From NCBI GenBank assembly GCA_949440065.1, contig CASRZP010000064.1:1-7979 (forward strand): a stretch of 7,979 bases of DNA. The letters are read 5' to 3'. The DNA comes from an uncultured Bacilli bacterium (lineage in GTDB: Bacteria; Bacillota_I; Bacilli_A; RF39; UBA660). Both the position numbers and the translations under genes were made by a program. This document shows positions 5,134 to 7,979 of the stretch, piece by piece; positions within the stretch are counted from its first letter, which is position 1; every line of letters starts with the position of its first letter. The notes below the pieces were generated by a model that was not told the DNA's origin, ran no database searches, and was given only the letters and a program-made list of their open reading frames with translations.

Positions 5134-7522
5134 TTTTAAAGAAATTGAAAAAAAATGGCAAAAGTTTTGGGAAGAAAACGAAGTATTTCATGCGAAGAAT
5201 GAAAGTGATAAACCTAAGTATTATGCGTTAATTGAGTTTCCTTATCCATCTGGTACTGGGTTACATGTAGGGCATGTTAGAAGTTACACAGCATTAGATG
5301 CGATGAGTAGAATGAAACGTTTGCAAGGGTATAACGTATTGTTTCCGATGGGATGGGATGCATTTGGTTTACCTGCAGAAGGGTATGCCATAAAAAATCA
5401 TATTCATCCTAAGGAAGCTGTAAAGGAAAATATCAAAACCTTTAAAGGACAACTTAAAAACCTAGGATTATCCTTCGACTGGTCACGTGAATTTGCTACA
5501 ACTGACCCAGAGTATTATAAATGGACACAATGGCAATTTTTGAAGTTTTATGAACATGGGCTAGCTTACAAAGCAAAAAAAGCGATTAACTGGTGTCCTC
5601 ATTGTAAAATCGGTTTAGCAAACGAAGAAATTGAATCAGGTCATTGTGAACGCTGTGGCGGAGAAGTTATCCAAAAAGAAAAAGAACAATGGATGCTTGG
5701 CATGAGAAGTTATGCGGAAGAATTATTGGAAGGCTTAGATGATACACACTTTTTGGATAAAATTAAAAATGCCCAAATTAACTGGATTGGAAAATCAAAA
5801 GGAGCTTTGGTCGATTTTTCTATTCTAGAAGATAGTAATCAATCATTAAGAGTATTTACGACTCGTCCTGATACTTTATATGGGGTAACATTCATGGTTA
5901 TTGCACCTGAACATCCATTGATTTTAAAAAATCAAGATAAAATCAAGAATATGGATGAGGTTGTTGCTTATCAAGAACAAACGAAACGTAAAAATGAGAT
6001 GGAACGTGGAGATTTAAATAAAGATAAAACAGGTGTACGATTAGATGGTATTAGTGCAGTGAACCCTTTAACAAAAGAAAATATTCCTATTTTCACTGCG
6101 GATTATGTGATGATGGGATATGGGACAGGAGCAATTATGGCTGTACCTGCACATGATGATAGAGATTATGATTTTGCTAAGAAGTTTAATTTACCAATAA
6201 AGCGTGTTATCGAAGGGGGAGAAATTCCTTATGCTGGTGAAGGAGTTTTGGTGAATTCTGATTTCTTAAATGGAATTAGCAAAAAGGAAGATGCTATTGA
6301 TAAGATGACAGAATATTTAACAGAACATCACTTAGGACAGGCGGAGACAACGTATCGTTTACAAGACTGGGTATTTTCACGTCAACGTTTCTGGGGAGAA
6401 CCTATTCCTATGATTTACTGTGATGATTGTGGTTGGGTGCCAGTACCAGAAAAAGATTTACCTGTAGTACTTCCTGATGTAACCGAGTATGAACCTACAG
6501 ATAATGGGGAAAGCCCTTTAGCTAAGATTAAGTCCTTTTGGGAAGTACCTTGTCCAAGGTGTGGTAAAAAGGCTAGACGTGAGACCGATACAATGCCTAA
6601 CTGGGCAGGCTCATCTTGGTATTATTTACGATATATGGATGCCAAGAACGATAAAGAGTTTGCAGGAATGGATGCCCTAAAATATTGGGGAAAAGTAGAC
6701 TGGTATAACGGCGGTATGGAACATGCGACAAGACATTTGTTGTATGCTAGATTTTGGCATCGTTTCCTATATAACATCGGTTTAGTTCCTTTTAAGGAAC
6801 CATTTGATGTACGTGTAGCACACGGTATGGTTCTAGGGGAAAATGGCGAAAAGATGAGTAAGTCTAAGGGAAACGTGGTTAATCCTAATACGATTGTAGA
6901 AGAGTATGGTGCAGACACATTAAGAACATATGAAATGTTCATGGGTGATTATGAAAAAGAAGTTTCTTGGAGTGAGAATGGCTTAAAAGGAAGTAGACGT
7001 TTTATTGAACGTGTTTGGAAACTACAAGATATAGTAACAGAAGAGGAAGAATATTCTAAAGAATTGGAAACCTTAATTCACCGTACCATTAAGAAAGTGT
7101 CAGATGATTTTATTCATTTGAAGTATAATACAGTAGTGTCTAGTTTAATGATTTTAGTCAATGAGTTTGAAAAAATAGGAAAGATTAGTCGTAAGGACTA
7201 TCGAACCTTCTTGATTTTACTTTATCCGATTGCTCCACATATTACAGAAGAGTTGAATGAAATTTGTAAGTTAGGGAAAGCACTTTGTATGAGCCTTTGG
7301 CCAGAATATGATGATGAAAAATTAGTGGACTCTTTATTTGAAGTAGCTGTTCAAGTTAATGGTAAGCTTCGTGGAACCATTATGGTAAATAAGGATGACG
7401 ATGAGGAAGTCATGAAAGAGAAGGCTGTAAATCAAGAAAATGTAAAAAAGCACATAGAAGGTAAAGAAATCCTTAAAATGATTGTCATCAAAGGAAAGAT
7501 TGTTAATATTGTCATAAGGTAG
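5126..7522 (+). CDS. leuS: Leucyl-tRNA synthetase, 798 aa
   Basis: A class I cytoplasmic enzyme that activates leucine with ATP and charges tRNA-Leu. Its length is close to the roughly 800 residues of bacterial LeuRS. Visible motifs in order: PYPSGTGLHVGH with the HIGH-type motif HVGH at 47-50; a zinc motif C157-x2-C160...C174-x2-C177; the CP1 editing domain with TTRPDTLYG (245-253) and GYGTGAIMAVPAHDDRD, in which D347 fits the conserved editing aspartate; a second cysteine cluster C432/C435/C476/C479; WAGSSWYYLRY; and KMSKS at 576-580. The C-terminal tRNA-binding domain ends GKIVNIVIR, as usual. All catalytic and editing residues are present. ATG 5126 overlaps the preceding gene, with GAGG at 5111-5114. 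Expression is controlled by the leucine T-box. Confidence 0.98.
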   Translation: MYNFKEIEKKWQKFWEENEVFHAKNESDKPKYYALIEFPYPSGTGLHVGHVRSYTALDAMSRMKRLQGYNVLFPMGWDAFGLPAEGYAIKNHIHPKEAVKENIKTFKGQLKNLGLSFDWSREFATTDPEYYKWTQWQFLKFYEHGLAYKAKKAINWCPHCKIGLANEEIESGHCERCGGEVIQKEKEQWMLGMRSYAEELLEGLDDTHFLDKIKNAQINWIGKSKGALVDFSILEDSNQSLRVFTTRPDTLYGVTFMVIAPEHPLILKNQDKIKNMDEVVAYQEQTKRKNEMERGDLNKDKTGVRLDGISAVNPLTKENIPIFTADYVMMGYGTGAIMAVPAHDDRDYDFAKKFNLPIKRVIEGGEIPYAGEGVLVNSDFLNGISKKEDAIDKMTEYLTEHHLGQAETTYRLQDWVFSRQRFWGEPIPMIYCDDCGWVPVPEKDLPVVLPDVTEYEPTDNGESPLAKIKSFWEVPCPRCGKKARRETDTMPNWAGSSWYYLRYMDAKNDKEFAGMDALKYWGKVDWYNGGMEHATRHLLYARFWHRFLYNIGLVPFKEPFDVRVAHGMVLGENGEKMSKSKGNVVNPNTIVEEYGADTLRTYEMFMGDYEKEVSWSENGLKGSRRFIERVWKLQDIVTEEEEYSKELETLIHRTIKKVSDDFIHLKYNTVVSSLMILVNEFEKIGKISRKDYRTFLILLYPIAPHITEELNEICKLGKALCMSLWPEYDDEKLVDSLFEVAVQVNGKLRGTIMVNKDDDEEVMKEKAVNQENVKKHIEGKEILKMIVIKGKIVNIVIR

Positions 7523-7547
7523 ATTCTTTTTAGAATCTCCTTTTTTT
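7518..7547 (+). terminator. Intrinsic terminator of the leuS operon
   Basis: AGATTCT (7521-7527) pairs with AGAATCT (7532-7538) across a TTTT loop, extended by GG/CC around a bulged T, and followed by seven T residues (7541-7547). The hairpin starts within the leuS stop codon. Confidence 0.85.
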
Positions 7548-7562
7548 CGACAAAGTTCGACA
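7546..7562. promoter_or_regulatory. Two tandem Spo0A-type boxes (TTCGACA, complement of TGTCGAA)
   Basis: TTCGACA occurs at 7546-7552 and 7556-7562. Its complement, TGTCGAA, is the 0A box bound by the sporulation master regulator Spo0A. The copies are 10 bp apart, one helical turn, as in head-to-tail Spo0A dimer sites. They lie 38 bp upstream of the Cse60-like gene start and could overlap its -35 region. I see no convincing -10 (TATTCT at 7574-7579 is the best, poorly spaced), which would suit a regulated promoter. The first box overlaps the T run of the leuS terminator. Confidence 0.6.
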
Positions 7563-7599
7563 ATATTTTTTGTTATTCTATCTTTGGGTGATGAAAAAA

Positions 7600-7791
7600 A
7601 TGCGAGTAAAAGTTTTTGATGAGTCTCATGAGAAAGACTTAGAAGAAGTAGTAAATGATTTTTTATCGAGTAATAATATTGATGTTATTGATATTAAGTA
7701 TCAAGTTAGCATTAGTGAATATGCAGAAGAACAAATTTATTGTTTTAGTGCGATGATTGTGTATTATCCAAAAAAGGAGATTGAAGAGTAG
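7600..7791 (+). CDS. cse60: Cse60-like sporulation protein, 63 aa
   Basis: The protein begins MRVKVFDESHEKDLEEVVNDF, continues VIDIKYQVSISEY and ends QIYCFSAMIVYYPKKEIEE. This matches the small Cse60 family (about 60 residues), with the typical KVKVFDE...HEKDLE start and DQIYCFSAMIVY end. In Bacillus subtilis cse60 belongs to the mother-cell sigma-E regulon; its biochemical role is unknown. The start at 7600 is preferred because GGGTG (7586-7590) lies nine bases upstream and the protein then begins like its relatives. ATG 7591 and TTG 7570 are in frame but badly placed. Two Spo0A-type boxes lie directly upstream, in agreement with a sporulation or stationary-phase role. Homologues also occur in non-sporulating Bacillota, so it does not prove spore formation. 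Confidence 0.8.
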   Translation: MRVKVFDESHEKDLEEVVNDFLSSNNIDVIDIKYQVSISEYAEEQIYCFSAMIVYYPKKEIEE

Positions 7792-7830
7792 GAATTTTTA
7801 AAAAACTGATAAGTTAAATTGTAGTAAATA

Positions 7831-7859
7831 TTGAAATAATGGTAAAGTTTTGTTAAAAT
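7831..7859 (+). promoter_or_regulatory. Strong promoter upstream of the second G-tract element
   Basis: TTGAAA (7831-7836), a 17-base spacer and TAAAAT (7854-7859), with TG at 7851-7852 giving an extended -10. Transcription would start near 7866, about 35 bases before the ATG at 7901, so the short G-tract frame is probably transcribed. Confidence 0.7.
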
Positions 7860-7900
7860 AAAAATAGATAATGAAATAAGATAAGTAGGTTGTGGAAAAG

Positions 7901-7938
7901 ATGAAAATTAACAAAAAATTAACTAGGGGGGGGGGAAG
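7901..7938 (+). repeat. G-tract element, copy 2, with a run of ten G
   Basis: ATGAAAATTAACAAAAAATT followed by AACTA, ten G (7926-7935) and AAG is nearly identical to 2933-2970. The differences are few: a G/A, a C/A and two changes in and after the G run. The two copies lie about 5 kb apart, each opening a short frame at an ATG, which points to a dispersed family in this genome. Confidence 0.7.
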
Positions 7939-7979
7939 CTTATAAAGTAAAACCCTTTCATATCAAGGATGAGAAGAAA
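7901..7979 (+). CDS. Possible phase-variable gene start, cut by the window edge
   Basis: As written, ATG 7901 gives MKINKKLTRGGGSL and stops at 7943-7945. With one G fewer (nine), the same start reads MKINKKLTRGGEAYKVKPF and stays open to the end of the window (HIKDEKK), so a longer protein may begin here. A run of ten G is prone to slipped-strand mispairing and also to sequencing error. A strong promoter lies upstream, and GTGG (7892-7895) may contribute to ribosome binding, though it is weak. I do not recognise the product. It may be only the repeat element and not a gene. Confidence 0.35.

Noticed and set aside
6622..6942. Minus-strand open frame inside leuS
   Set aside because: It is antisense to the conserved catalytic core of leuS, with no start signals or recognisable domain.
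7570..7599. TTG 7570 or ATG 7591 as the start of the Cse60-like gene
   Set aside because: Neither has a spaced Shine-Dalgarno site, and the extra residues do not belong to the family's usual N-terminus.
504..7791. Alternative genetic code, suggested by absence of TGA stops
   Set aside because: All tryptophans in the genes are TGG, whereas organisms that recode TGA mostly use TGA for tryptophan. TAA/TAG preference is expected at this GC content.
1..7979. CRISPR array, tRNA, rRNA, or a DGR reverse transcriptase and template repeat
   Set aside because: I looked on both strands and found no regularly spaced repeats, no tRNA or rRNA signature, no reverse-transcriptase motif, and no second copy of the variable region in this window.

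Overview
The window is low-GC DNA with Bacillota-type signals: Shine-Dalgarno sites (GGAGG, GGTGG, GGGTG), TTGAAN-17-TATAAT-like promoters, a T-box leader, tandem Spo0A-type boxes and a Cse60-like sporulation gene. All tryptophans in the genes are TGG and every stop is TAA or TAG, so the standard bacterial code fits. The mix of a T-box leuS, a SipW/camelysin-like secreted protein with a diversified lectin-like tail, and an intracellular GH31 enzyme suggests an uncultured gut Bacilli or Erysipelotrichia-type lineage. That placement is an inference.

Layout. Positions 1-55 look like the end of an IS3-family insertion sequence that continues to the left. A small XRE-type regulator (92-358, minus) is divergent from a cytoplasmic GH31 glycosidase (504-2909). 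Behind the GH31 gene lies a short open frame with a G tract (2933-2977), then an intrinsic terminator (3003-3032). Just after the terminator is a secreted protein gene (3052-4284). Its last ~80 bases are GC-rich and carry NNC-type codons like the variable region of a diversity-generating retroelement (DGR) target. Two hairpins follow (4285-4318 and 4423-4456), then a decayed copy of the GH31 gene's 3' end (4480-4521). A promoter and a leucine-type T-box (specifier CTT, 4534-4757) control an operon of a small membrane protein (4780-5133) and leuS (5126-7522). After the leuS terminator come two TTCGACA boxes 10 bp apart and a Cse60-like gene (7600-7791). The window ends with a strong promoter (7831-7859) and a second copy of the G-tract element (7901-7938), whose frame would run off the window if the tract were one G shorter.

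How it works together. The T-box ties leuS expression to uncharged tRNA-Leu. The XRE protein may regulate the divergent GH31 gene. The secreted protein is probably a DGR target, but no reverse transcriptase or template repeat is in view, so the retroelement would act from elsewhere in the genome. The most speculative idea is that the G tract and terminator in front of the target gene form a phase-variable attenuator. The same G-tract element recurs about 5 kb downstream.
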